Source of the DNA: Chloroflexota bacterium
GTDB lineage: Bacteria > Chloroflexota > Limnocylindria > QHBO01
Length of the DNA stretch: 64,000 bases
Assembly: GCA_040902225.1 (NCBI GenBank)
Contig: JBBDXT010000004.1
Span: 240,060-304,059 of the forward strand
Reading direction: 5' to 3'
Of the stretch, positions 45,906 to 53,570 are shown one piece after another (position 1 is the first letter of the stretch; each line of letters opens with the position of its first letter). A program made the translations under genes and the position numbers. Under the pieces are notes generated by a model. It was not told the DNA's origin, did not search any database, and saw only the letters and a program-made list of their open reading frames with translations.

Positions 45906-46432
45906 CACCAATGGAGGACGAAGCGCCGATGACCGACGACGCTGCCGTCACCGGAACCGCGGTCGACCTCGCCTTGCCGCTCGAGGCCGCCGACATCATG
46001 CGCATCATCCCGCATCGTTACCCGTTCCTTCTCATCGACCGCGTGGTGGAGCTGGAGCCAGGCAAGCGCGTGGTGGCCACGAAGAGCGTGACCGCCAATG
46101 AGCCCCAGTTCACCGGCCATTTCCCTGATCGGCCCATCATGCCGGGCGTGCTGATGGTCGAGGCGCTGGCCCAGGCAGGGGCGGTCGCCGTCCTGTCCCT
46201 GCCCGAATACCGCGGCAAGCTGGCTCTCTTCGCGGGGATCGACGACTGCCGCTTCCGGCGCACCGTGCTCCCCGGCGACACGCTTCGGCTGGAGGTCACC
46301 CTCGAGAAGCTGCGCGGCGTCTTCGGCCGTGGCCGGGGCGTCGCCAGCGTGGACGGCGAGGTGGCGGTTGAGGCGACCATCTCCTTCGTGATTCCCCGCG
46401 ACCAGTCGATCGCCGGGGGTGAGCCACGGTGA
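45902..46432 (+). CDS. fabZ: 3-hydroxyacyl-ACP dehydratase FabZ
   Basis: A 176-residue hot-dog-fold dehydratase that removes water from 3-hydroxyacyl-ACP. Catalytic His is in [24 protein letters not shown], with Glu in the same block. The start at 45902 overlaps accC, giving [13 protein letters not shown]; an ATG at 45929 is a second candidate, with GGAGGA upstream. The core begins at [17 protein letters not shown]. It overlaps fabF by four bases. Confidence 0.95.
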   Translation: MTPMEDEAPMTDDAAVTGTAVDLALPLEAADIMRIIPHRYPFLLIDRVVELEPGKRVVATKSVTANEPQFTGHFPDRPIMPGVLMVEALAQAGAVAVLSLPEYRGKLALFAGIDDCRFRRTVLPGDTLRLEVTLEKLRGVFGRGRGVASVDGEVAVEATISFVIPRDQSIAGGEPR

Positions 46433-47718
46433 CCGACCGCTGGCAGCGACCCAGCTCGGCCGAGCGCGGCGAGCGGCGCGTGGTGGTGACCGGCATGGGC
46501 GCCGTCACTCCCATCGGCAACGACGTGCCGTCGTACTGGGCGTCGCTGGTCGCCGGTCGCAGCGGGATCGACTGCATCGCCGCCTTCGATCCGTCGCGGC
46601 TCGACGTCAAGATCGCCGGCGAGGTGAAGGACTTCCAGCCCGAGATGGTGATGGCGAGGAAGGAGGTCCGGCGGCACGATCGCTATGTGCATCTCGCCTG
46701 GGCCGCATCGGTCGAGGCGCTGGCCGATGCCGACATCCCCAACCCGATCGTGGACGAGTCGCTGGCCGAGGGGACCGGCGTGATCATCGGCTCTGGGATC
46801 GGCGGGATCAATACCATGATCCGCGACGTGATCGAGGCGCATGACCTCGGCGTCGAGCGTGTCGGGCCGTTCCTGGTGACCTCCCTCATCCCGGACATGG
46901 GCGCGGGTTTCGTGGCCATCAACGCGAATGCCCGAGGGCCGAACTACGCGACGGTCAGCGCCTGCAGCAGCAGCAACCACGCCATCGGCGACGCGCTCAA
47001 CATCATTCGTCGCGGGGACGCGGAGGTGATGATCGCGGGGGGAGCCGAATCGGGGATCGGCGAGATCCCGGTCGCCGCCTTCGCCGCTATGCGCGCCCTC
47101 TCCACGCGCAACGACGCGCCGCAGAAGGCGTCCCGCCCGTTCGATGCCGACCGCGACGGCTTCGTCATGGCCGATGGCGCCGGGGTCCTCCTCCTCGAGG
47201 CGCTGGAGCACGCCGTCGCACGGGGTGCCCGCATCCATGGCGAGCTGGTCGGCTACGCCGCCACGGACGATGCATCGCATATCACGCTGCCAGCTCCCGG
47301 CGGTCGGGGCGCGGTGGCCTCCATGAGCCTGGCCCTGGCCGATGCGGGCCTGACGACCGACGAGATCGGCTACATCAACGCGCATGGGACCAGCACCGTG
47401 CCCAACGACAAGGCGGAGACGGCGGCGATCAAGACGGTCTTCGGCGAGGGCGCCTACCGCGTTCCGGTTAGCAGCACCAAGAGCATGACCGGGCACCTGC
47501 TGGGCGCGGGAGGCGGGATCGAGGCGATCGCCTGCATCCTGGCGATCGAGAACGGGATCCTGCCGCCGACGATCAACTACGAGAACCCGGACCCCGACTG
47601 CGACCTCGACTACGTCCCGAATATGGCGCGCGGGGCGGCGATCGAGACGGCCATGAGCAACTCGTTCGGCTTCGGCGGGCACAACGCGACGCTCATCTTC
47701 AAGCGGTACGTGGCGTGA
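46429..47718 (+). CDS. fabF: 3-oxoacyl-ACP synthase II (FabF)
   Basis: A 429-residue condensing enzyme that elongates acyl-ACP with malonyl-ACP. The thiolase-fold triad is visible: Cys in [16 protein letters not shown], His in [12 protein letters not shown] and His in [16 protein letters not shown] with the active-site Lys just before it. The GTG start overlaps fabZ, and its stop overlaps accB (GTGA). It is a KAS II-type by length and motif; KAS I cannot be fully excluded. Confidence 0.95.
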   Translation: MTDRWQRPSSAERGERRVVVTGMGAVTPIGNDVPSYWASLVAGRSGIDCIAAFDPSRLDVKIAGEVKDFQPEMVMARKEVRRHDRYVHLAWAASVEALADADIPNPIVDESLAEGTGVIIGSGIGGINTMIRDVIEAHDLGVERVGPFLVTSLIPDMGAGFVAINANARGPNYATVSACSSSNHAIGDALNIIRRGDAEVMIAGGAESGIGEIPVAAFAAMRALSTRNDAPQKASRPFDADRDGFVMADGAGVLLLEALEHAVARGARIHGELVGYAATDDASHITLPAPGGRGAVASMSLALADAGLTTDEIGYINAHGTSTVPNDKAETAAIKTVFGEGAYRVPVSSTKSMTGHLLGAGGGIEAIACILAIENGILPPTINYENPDPDCDLDYVPNMARGAAIETAMSNSFGFGGHNATLIFKRYVA

Positions 47719-48191
47719 GCGTCGATGATGCCCCGTCGGAGCAGGTGCTGGCCGCGATTGACCTCCTGGCGCCCGGCTTCGAGGCGAGCGGACTTGACGA
47801 GCTCGAGGTGGAGGCGGGAGACCTGGTCGTCCGCCTTGCCCGGCCTCGGCCGGCCCAACCCGCCGCGCCTGCCCCAGCCGCGACCGGCGGCGCGCCTGCC
47901 CCAGCCGCGACCGGCGGCCCGCTCACGCCCTACGGCGAGTCGGCCCCGGGGATGCGCTTCGTGACCGCGCCGCTGACCGGTGTCTGGTACGCCTCTCCCT
48001 CGCCGGGCGCGCGCCCGTATGTCCAGGAGGGGGACGAGATCGGTGCGGGCGCGGTGGTCGGCCTGATCGAGGCAATGAAGCTGTTCAACGAGATCAAATC
48101 GGACGTGGCCGGCAAGGTTGTCCGTGTCCTCGTCGAGCGCGGGACGCTGGTCAAGCGCCAGCAGCCACTCGTCGAGATCGACCCGCGCTGA
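47715..48191 (+). CDS. accB: Biotin carboxyl carrier protein (true AccB)
   Basis: A 158-residue AccB. The biotin motif is intact: Lys122 in GLIEAMKLFNEIKSDVAGKV. The N-terminal part (1-45) resembles the paralogue at 43109, followed by an Ala/Pro linker in which a 27-base unit is duplicated exactly (PAATGGAPA twice), and a C-terminal barrel with the thumb-like loop (YASPSPGARPYVQEGD). It is the substrate of BirA and partner of AccC. The GTG start overlaps fabF by four bases. Confidence 0.95.
   Translation: MSVDDAPSEQVLAAIDLLAPGFEASGLDELEVEAGDLVVRLARPRPAQPAAPAPAATGGAPAPAATGGPLTPYGESAPGMRFVTAPLTGVWYASPSPGARPYVQEGDEIGAGAVVGLIEAMKLFNEIKSDVAGKVVRVLVERGTLVKRQQPLVEIDPR
47865..47918 (+). repeat. 27-base perfect tandem duplication in accB linker
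   Basis: Two identical 27-base units, 47865-47891 and 47892-47918, each coding for nine linker residues. The duplication is in frame and lengthens the Ala/Pro-rich hinge of the biotin carrier protein; it may vary between strains. Confidence 0.9.
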
Positions 48192-48203
48192 CCGCACGAT
48201 CGC

Positions 48204-48212
48204 AGGAGGAGG
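48204..48212 (+). promoter_or_regulatory. Strong ribosome binding site of fabH
   Basis: AGGAGGAGG ends four bases before the ATG at 48217. It decides the start of fabH, which otherwise has an upstream open frame, and is the strongest ribosome site within the fab operon. Confidence 0.7.
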
Positions 48213-48216
48213 ACCG

Positions 48217-49293
48217 ATGGCGCCGAACGCCGTGATCACCGGGTGGGGGATGTATGCGCCATCGCGCGTGATGACCAATGACGACCTGGCAAAGATGGTC
48301 GACACGTCCGACGAGTGGATCGTGTCGCGGACCGGGATCCGCGAGCGACGAATCGCGGCGGACGACGAGAACACCACCATCCTCAGCGTCCACGCCGCGC
48401 GGGATGCGCTGGCGGTGGCAGGCGTGGACCCAACCGAGGTCGACCTGGTCATCGTGGCCACCTGCTCGCCCGACTATCCGCTGCCGGCGACCTCGGTGAC
48501 GGTCGCGACCGCCCTGGGCGCCACCCGCGCGGCGGGGTTCGATCTGCAGGCGGCCTGCTCCGGCTTCCTGTACGGGCTCGCCACCGGCGGCAGCTTCATC
48601 CAGAGCGGCATGTACCGCAACGTCCTGGTCATCGGCGTCGAGGTCCTGAGCCGATTCCTGAACTGGAAGGACCGCAACACGTGCGTGCTGTTCGGCGACG
48701 GGGCGGGGGCGGTGCTGCTCGAGGCGTCCGAGCAGCCCGGCGGGCTCATCGGCTTCAACCTGTACAGCGACGGCACCGGCTACGAGGGGATCATCGTGCC
48801 GGCCGGCGGTTCCGTCTGTCCCGCCTCGCCGCAGACCAGCGCCGAGGGCAAGCACTTCATCCAGATGGCCGGGCGCGAGGTCTACAAGTACGCCACCCGC
48901 CAGCTGGCCGACTCGGCGGTCGCCGCCCTGCGCGACGCCGGCATCAGCGTCGGCGAGGTTGACCAGTTCGTCTTCCACCAGGCCAACCTGCGCATCATCG
49001 AGAAGGTGCAGCGCCAGCTCGCGATTCCGGACGAGAAACTCTACATCAATATCGAGAAGTACGGGAACACGAGCGCGGCATCGGTGCCGATGGCGCTGGT
49101 CGAGGCGATCGCCGCGGGTCGCGTCAAGCAGGGAGACAAGATCCTGATGGTTGCCTTCGGCGCCGGCTATACGGCGGGCGCGGCGGTGGTCGAGTGGACC
49201 GCCGATCCCGCGCGCGCGTTCCTGGCACCGGGCGAGCAGACGCGCCTCGGCATGCCGCGCATCGCCGAGCCCGAGCTCGCGGTCGCAGGCTGA
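48217..49293 (+). CDS. fabH: 3-oxoacyl-ACP synthase III (FabH)
   Basis: A 358-residue initiating condensing enzyme that joins acyl-CoA to malonyl-ACP. Triad: Cys114 in LQAACSGFLYG, His in FVFHQANLRIIEKV and Asn in KYGNTSAASVPMAL. The N-terminal GWGMYAPSRVMTNDDLAKMVDTSDEWI and RTGIRERRIA stretches are typical. Branched or straight primer use cannot be told. The ATG at 48217 has a very strong ribosome site. The fabG ATG overlaps its stop (TGATG). Confidence 0.95.
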   Translation: MAPNAVITGWGMYAPSRVMTNDDLAKMVDTSDEWIVSRTGIRERRIAADDENTTILSVHAARDALAVAGVDPTEVDLVIVATCSPDYPLPATSVTVATALGATRAAGFDLQAACSGFLYGLATGGSFIQSGMYRNVLVIGVEVLSRFLNWKDRNTCVLFGDGAGAVLLEASEQPGGLIGFNLYSDGTGYEGIIVPAGGSVCPASPQTSAEGKHFIQMAGREVYKYATRQLADSAVAALRDAGISVGEVDQFVFHQANLRIIEKVQRQLAIPDEKLYINIEKYGNTSAASVPMALVEAIAAGRVKQGDKILMVAFGAGYTAGAAVVEWTADPARAFLAPGEQTRLGMPRIAEPELAVAG

Positions 49294-50048
49294 TGTTCGA
49301 TCTGACCGACAAGGTGGCGCTGGTCACCGGTGGGAGCCGCGGCCTTGGCCGCGCCATTGCCCTGGCCCTGGCGCAGCAGGGAGCCGACGTGGGGGTCAAC
49401 TACCGCGGCAATGCCGAGGCGGCGGCCGAGGTGGTCGCCCAGATCCGCTCCATCGGCCGGGCCGCGATCGCGATCCAGGGCGACACCAGCGCGGGCCGCG
49501 AGGCATGCGAGGCGATCGTCAAGGCGGCCATCGACGAGTTCGGCAAGGTCGACATCCTGGTGAACAACGCGGGGATCACGCGTGACAACCTGCTGATGCG
49601 AATGGACGCCGACGAGTGGGAGTCGGTCATCAATACCAACCTGTCGGGTCCCTTCTGGATGACGCGCGCCATCGCCAGGCCGATGCTCAAGGCCCGCTCG
49701 GGTCGGATCATCAACATGAGCAGCGTGGCCGGCCGAATGGGAAACGTCGGTCAGGCCAACTACGCCAGCGCCAAGGCGGGTCTGATCGGCCTCACCAAGT
49801 CGGTCGCGCGCGAGCTGGCCAGTCGCGGGATCACGTGCAACGCCATCGCGCCCGGCCTGATCCAGACGGAGCTGACGGCCGACATCTCGGAGGCGGCCCG
49901 CGACTTCGTCATCAACAGCACCCCGCTGGGGTACATCGGCTCCGTCGACGACGTGGCCGCGGCGGCGGTCTACTTCGCCTCGGATGAGTCGCGGTACGTC
50001 ACCGGACAGGTGCTGGGCGTCGATGGCGGGATGATGATGGGCAGCTGA
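49293..50048 (+). CDS. fabG: 3-oxoacyl-ACP reductase FabG
   Basis: A 251-residue short-chain dehydrogenase that reduces 3-oxoacyl-ACP with NADPH. Cofactor motif VTGGSRGLGRAIA (11-23), NNAG at 91-94, the catalytic serine near 143 (NMSSVAG), Tyr157 and Lys161 (YASAK) and a C-terminal GQVLGVDGGM ending. It is the last gene of the fab run; the next gene is the unrelated sodN with its own promoter. No terminator is evident after it. Confidence 0.94.
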   Translation: MFDLTDKVALVTGGSRGLGRAIALALAQQGADVGVNYRGNAEAAAEVVAQIRSIGRAAIAIQGDTSAGREACEAIVKAAIDEFGKVDILVNNAGITRDNLLMRMDADEWESVINTNLSGPFWMTRAIARPMLKARSGRIINMSSVAGRMGNVGQANYASAKAGLIGLTKSVARELASRGITCNAIAPGLIQTELTADISEAARDFVINSTPLGYIGSVDDVAAAAVYFASDESRYVTGQVLGVDGGMMMGS

Positions 50049-50076
50049 TCGGCGGTCGCAGCCGGCAGGCCCGTGA

Positions 50077-50105
50077 ATGACCGGGACAGATCGGCTGACT
50101 ACACT
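50077..50105 (+). promoter_or_regulatory. Promoter of sodN
   Basis: ATGACC (50077-50082), a 17-base spacer and TACACT (50100-50105). The leader would be about 30 bases with a GAGGAG ribosome site at 50132-50137, ending four bases before the ATG. Confidence 0.55.
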
Positions 50106-50141
50106 TCTCCTTCCACCCAAGACTGCTAGCTGAGGAGCCCG

Positions 50142-50573
50142 ATGCTGACCATCCGTTCCCTCCTGCACCCCTCCCGCATCGTCGATGCCCACTGCGACAT
50201 CCCGTGCGGCATCTACGACCCCGAACAGGCCCGGATCGAGGCCGAATCCTGTCTGCGCATCATCGAGAAGCACGACGCCAGCGAAGACAAGCTCTTCCGC
50301 GCGCGCTGCATCCACGTCAAGGAGGAGCGCGCCGAGCTCGTGAAGCATCACCTCGACGTGCTGTGGCACGACTACTTCAAGCCGGAGCACCTGGAGAAGT
50401 ACCCGGACCTGCACGACACCTTCTGGAAGGCGACCAAGCAGGCCAGCAAGGTCAAGCAGTCGCTCGACGCGGCCGCGGCCAAGGATCTGCTGGCGATGAT
50501 CGATACCATCGACGAGATGTGGAAGGCGACTGGAGGGGCCGAGAAGACGCGCGTCAGCGGTCGTCCCTCCTAG
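50142..50573 (+). CDS. sodN: Nickel superoxide dismutase
   Basis: A 143-residue precursor of Ni-SOD, which converts superoxide to H2O2 and O2. The nickel hook HCDIPCGIYDP is at residues 17-27: His17 becomes the new N-terminus after removal of the 16-residue leader (MLTIRSLLHPSRIVDA), and Cys18 and Cys22 bind nickel. The rest is the four-helix bundle, with the QARIEAESCLRIIEKHDAS block. Ni-SOD needs a dedicated protease, which is encoded next (sodX). Confidence 0.96.
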   Translation: MLTIRSLLHPSRIVDAHCDIPCGIYDPEQARIEAESCLRIIEKHDASEDKLFRARCIHVKEERAELVKHHLDVLWHDYFKPEHLEKYPDLHDTFWKATKQASKVKQSLDAAAAKDLLAMIDTIDEMWKATGGAEKTRVSGRPS

Positions 50574-50577
50574 GCCG

Positions 50578-50991
50578 ATGGCTCGCGGGCAGAGGCTGAG
50601 CGTGCCGCTCTTCCTGGCGCTCGGCATGGCGGCTGGGATCACGCTTGGCCGCCGATGGCTCGACGTCGTCGAAGTGCGCGGCGGTTCGATGGCCCCATCC
50701 CTGCTCGCCGGCGATCGCCTGCTGGTGGAGTCCCGTTCCTACCAGGGGCGCCCGCCGCGCCGCGGCGAAGTCGTGCTGGCTGCCGATCCCCGCGAGCCGG
50801 AGCGCGAGCTCATCAAGCGCGTCGCCTCGATTGACGATGCCGCGTCGTCAGCAGAGCTGCGTGGTGACGCTCCCGAGGCCAGCACCGACTCTCGCGAGTT
50901 CGGGGCGATCCCCCTGTCGGCGATCCGCTGGCGTGCTGTCTTCCGCTACTGGCCCCCGCAGCGGGCGGGCCGGCTGGCGCCCGGTCAGTAG
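50578..50991 (+). CDS. sodX: Ni-SOD maturation protease (SodX, S26 family)
   Basis: A 137-residue signal-peptidase-like (S26) protein with one N-terminal helix (LFLALGMAAGITLG, about 11-24). The catalytic pair is Ser37 in RGGSMAPSL and Lys80 in ELIKRV. Proteins of this size next to sodN are the known maturases that cut the Ni-SOD leader to free the His. It starts four bases after the sodN stop, so the two are co-expressed. Confidence 0.92.
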   Translation: MARGQRLSVPLFLALGMAAGITLGRRWLDVVEVRGGSMAPSLLAGDRLLVESRSYQGRPPRRGEVVLAADPREPERELIKRVASIDDAASSAELRGDAPEASTDSREFGAIPLSAIRWRAVFRYWPPQRAGRLAPGQ

Positions 50992-50995
50992 TCGC

Positions 50996-51376
50996 TCAGA
51001 CCGCCCCGCACAGCTCGCCTACGGCGTTCACGCACCCCTCCAGATTGGCGGGGAGCAGCTCGACGCGCTCGCCGGCCTCGGCCTGGATCAGCCACTCGGT
51101 TCCGGGCACCGGTCGAACGGCGATGCGCGCCGCCGGCGCGCGCTCGCTCACGAAGGCGACCACGGGACCCAGCCCGGCATCGCCGTACTCCTGCCGGATC
51201 GCTCCCGCATCGACGAGCACGATGTCGGGGCGCCGCAGCGCCACCGCCTGGTGCAGCCGGGCGGCATCGTTGTAGAAGAAGGCGAGTGCACGGCTCAGCC
51301 GTCCCTCGACCGCATCGGCCAGATCGCGGTCACGAGTGAGGCAGTACACCAGGACCTCGTGCGACGGGTCGGTCAT
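50996..51376 (-). CDS. Receiver-like hypothetical protein
   Basis: A 126-residue soluble protein whose order of strands and helices resembles a response-regulator receiver fold: VLVYCLTRDRDLADAVEGRL, then RRPDIVLVDAG in the place of the phosphoacceptor strand, and ARIAVRPVPGTEWL later. The acidic pair after strand 1 is missing, so it is probably a non-phosphorylated, degenerate receiver. The function is unknown. The ATG at 51376 is eight bases after TAGTCT on the minus strand. It is divergent from deoC and its stop is five bases past the sodX stop, facing it. Confidence 0.6.
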   Translation of the reverse strand: MTDPSHEVLVYCLTRDRDLADAVEGRLSRALAFFYNDAARLHQAVALRRPDIVLVDAGAIRQEYGDAGLGPVVAFVSERAPAARIAVRPVPGTEWLIQAEAGERVELLPANLEGCVNAVGELCGAV

Positions 51377-51384
51377 GCCCGCGA

Positions 51385-51390
51385 AGACTA
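51385..51390 (-). promoter_or_regulatory. -10 box of receiver-like gene, leaderless
   Basis: TAGTCT on the minus strand (51390 to 51385), eight bases before the ATG at 51376; no ribosome site. Confidence 0.5.
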
Positions 51391-51427
51391 CACCGGGCCG
51401 CCGATGGGCCTGGATTGGGCCCAGCGG

Positions 51428-51433
51428 TACAAT
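51428..51433 (+). promoter_or_regulatory. -10 box of deoC, leaderless
   Basis: TACAAT nine bases before the ATG at 51443; no ribosome site. Longer frames upstream are shadows. Confidence 0.6.
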
Positions 51434-51442
51434 TCCGGGCCC

Positions 51443-52405
51443 ATGGCCACCACCACCCCGGCTAGGCGACGTGCGGACCGCGACCTGAGCGCGCCTCGCC
51501 ATCAGGCGCTCGGCAGCCTGCTGGGCCGCGTCTGGGCCGTCGACCAGGTCGGTGTCGATGAGCGCGCCGCGTCCCTCGCCAAGCGCAGCATCAAGCGCGA
51601 GTCGAAGCTGTGGGGGCTCGACCTGGCGATTCGGATGGTCGACCTGACCACCCTGGAGGGGAAGGACACCCCCGGCAAGATCCGCGCACTGGCCGGCAAG
51701 GCTCGCCGGCCCGATCCGACTGATCCGAGCATCCCCAGCGTCGCTGCCCTGTGCGTCTACCCGAGCATGATCGCCACTGCCAAGGCGGCCCTGGCAGGGT
51801 CCAGCGTCAAGGTCGCCTCCGTCGCCACCTATTTTCCGTCCGGTCAGGCCCCGCTGGCGGTCAAGCTGGAGGACGTTCGCCAGGCGGTCGCGGCCGGCGC
51901 CGACGAGATCGACATGGTGATCGATCGTGGCGCGTTCCTGGCTGGCCACTACGCCCAGGTCTTCGACGAGATCGTGGCCGTCAAGCAGGCGGCAGGCGAC
52001 CATCACCTAAAAGTGATCCTCGAGACCGGGGAGCTCGAGACCTATGACAACGTGAGACGCGCATCGGTGCTGGCGATGGCCGCCGGGGCGGATTTCATCA
52101 AGACCTCGACCGGCAAGGTGCAGCCGGCCTCGACCCTGCCGGTGACGTTGGTGATGCTCGAGGCGATCCGTGACTTCTACGCTCAGACGGGACGCGCGGT
52201 GGGCATGAAGCCCGCCGGTGGCATCCGGACCGCCAAGGAGGCGATCGCCTACCTGACCGTGCTGTACGAGACGCTCGGACCGGACTGGATGACCCCCGAC
52301 AGATTCCGGTTTGGCGCCTCGACGCTCCTCAACGACCTGCTGATGCAGGTTCGCAAGGAGCGCACCGGCCGATACTCAGGCGGTGACTATTTCACCCTCG
52401 ACTGA
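51443..52405 (+). CDS. deoC: Deoxyribose-phosphate aldolase
   Basis: A 320-residue class-I aldolase, the long form of DeoC, which cleaves deoxyribose-5-phosphate to glyceraldehyde-3-phosphate and acetaldehyde. The Schiff-base Lys is in GADFIKTSTGKVQPAS, and the second conserved Lys is in GMKPAGGIRT. VAALCVYP and ADEIDMVIDRGAFLAG are typical strands. It starts at the ATG nine bases after TACAAT. An aldehyde dehydrogenase pair lies about 1.2 kb downstream and could oxidise the acetaldehyde. Confidence 0.95.
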   Translation: MATTTPARRRADRDLSAPRHQALGSLLGRVWAVDQVGVDERAASLAKRSIKRESKLWGLDLAIRMVDLTTLEGKDTPGKIRALAGKARRPDPTDPSIPSVAALCVYPSMIATAKAALAGSSVKVASVATYFPSGQAPLAVKLEDVRQAVAAGADEIDMVIDRGAFLAGHYAQVFDEIVAVKQAAGDHHLKVILETGELETYDNVRRASVLAMAAGADFIKTSTGKVQPASTLPVTLVMLEAIRDFYAQTGRAVGMKPAGGIRTAKEAIAYLTVLYETLGPDWMTPDRFRFGASTLLNDLLMQVRKERTGRYSGGDYFTLD

Positions 52406-52456
52406 GCCGATGGTCGAGGTCGCGGCCGCGGCCACGGCCTGAGGCCTCACGAACCG

Positions 52457-52954
52457 GTGGTCCGCCCCGTTTCATCAATCGTGCGACTGCCCCCGTTTCA
52501 GCGGCTGGTCGACGACCACGCCGCAGAGCTGCATCGGTTCCTCGTCGCCAGCGTGGGCGTCGTCGACGCGGAGGACTGCCTGCAGGACACGTTCCTGTCG
52601 GCGCTGCGTGCCTATCCGAGGCTGCATCACGCCGACAACCTGCGGGCGTGGCTCTACACGATTGCCCAGCGCAAGGCAACCGACGCGGTGCGTGCGCACC
52701 GGCGTCATCGGGCAACCGACCTGGATGGTGTCGCGGAGGACCGCCTGGCGAGTCCGCCGCATCGGTCACCCGACGACGAGCTGTGGATGTCGGTGCGGGG
52801 GCTCCCGGCCAAGCAGCGTGCCGCGCTGGTGCACCGCTACGTCTTCGACCTGGCGTATCGCGACGTTGGAGAGCGGATGGGGATCAGCGAGGAAGCGGCT
52901 CGACAGAACGTCAGCGCCGGCCTGCGCCGGCTGCGCATGGAGGTGGACCGATGA
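52457..52954 (+). CDS. ECF-type sigma factor beside DNA repair gene
   Basis: A 165-residue region-2/region-4 sigma factor. Region 2 has LVDDHAAELHRFLVASVGVVDAEDCLQDTFLSAL and LRAWLYTIAQRKATDAVR; region 4 has LPAKQRAALVHRYVFDLAYRDVGERMGISEEAARQNVSAGLRRLRME. The GTG at 52457 is used. Its stop overlaps the ogt start (ATGA), so the two proteins are made together. No anti-sigma gene is seen. Confidence 0.85.
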   Translation: MVRPVSSIVRLPPFQRLVDDHAAELHRFLVASVGVVDAEDCLQDTFLSALRAYPRLHHADNLRAWLYTIAQRKATDAVRAHRRHRATDLDGVAEDRLASPPHRSPDDELWMSVRGLPAKQRAALVHRYVFDLAYRDVGERMGISEEAARQNVSAGLRRLRMEVDR

Positions 52955-53562
52955 CCGATCTGAAGCAACAGCTGCGCAACGCCCCGCTCGCGGAGCTCGA
53001 CAGGAAGGGGCTCACGGCGGCACTCGCCCAGCGTGCAGATCAGGCGTCCCTTCTTGACGTGGCCTACGCGGAGATCGACTCGCCGATCGGCGAGTTGATC
53101 GTCTTCGTCACGCCTCGTGGCCTGCTGCGGGTCAAGTACGCCGATGAGCCGATCGAGGGTGTGCTCGCCGACGTGGCGGCCCGCGTGTCGCCGCGCATTC
53201 TGCATGCCCCACCTCGTACGGACGAGGCGCGCCGGCAGCTCGAGGGCTACTTCGGCCTTCGCCGCCGGACCTTCAACCTCCCGCTCGACTGGTCGCTGGT
53301 GCACGGCTTCGCCGCCGGCGTGTTGCGTCAGACGGCGCGCATCCCCTTTGGCGACGTGCGCAGCTATGGCCAGGTCGCCGCCAAGGCGGGCTCGCCCCGT
53401 GCCGCCCGGGCGGCTGGCAACGCCCTCGGCTCGAACCCGATCCCGATCGTGGTGCCCTGCCACCGCGTGCTCCACGCCGACGGCGGCCTGGGCGGCTACT
53501 CGGGCGGCCTCGACCGCAAGCGTTACCTGCTGGCACTGGAGGGATCGCTCCCAGTGCGATAA
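52951..53562 (+). CDS. ogt: Methylated-DNA-protein cysteine methyltransferase
   Basis: A 203-residue O6-alkylguanine transferase that takes the alkyl group on its own cysteine. The site IPIVVPCHRVLHADG is at residues 164-178, with Cys170, and the DNA-binding helix RSYGQVAAKAGSPRAARAAGNALG precedes it. The protein has an N-terminal region of about 40 residues (KQQLRNAPLAELDRKGLTAALAQRADQ) ahead of the usual AdaB-like domain. It is coupled to the sigma factor gene upstream by a four-base overlap. Confidence 0.93.
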   Translation: MTDLKQQLRNAPLAELDRKGLTAALAQRADQASLLDVAYAEIDSPIGELIVFVTPRGLLRVKYADEPIEGVLADVAARVSPRILHAPPRTDEARRQLEGYFGLRRRTFNLPLDWSLVHGFAAGVLRQTARIPFGDVRSYGQVAAKAGSPRAARAAGNALGSNPIPIVVPCHRVLHADGGLGGYSGGLDRKRYLLALEGSLPVR

Positions 53563-53563
53563 T
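53558..53563 (+). promoter_or_regulatory. -10 box of the ALDH gene, leaderless
   Basis: GATAAT seven bases before the GTG at 53571; it overlaps the ogt stop codon. No ribosome site. Confidence 0.5.
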
Positions 53564-53570
53564 CCGCCGC

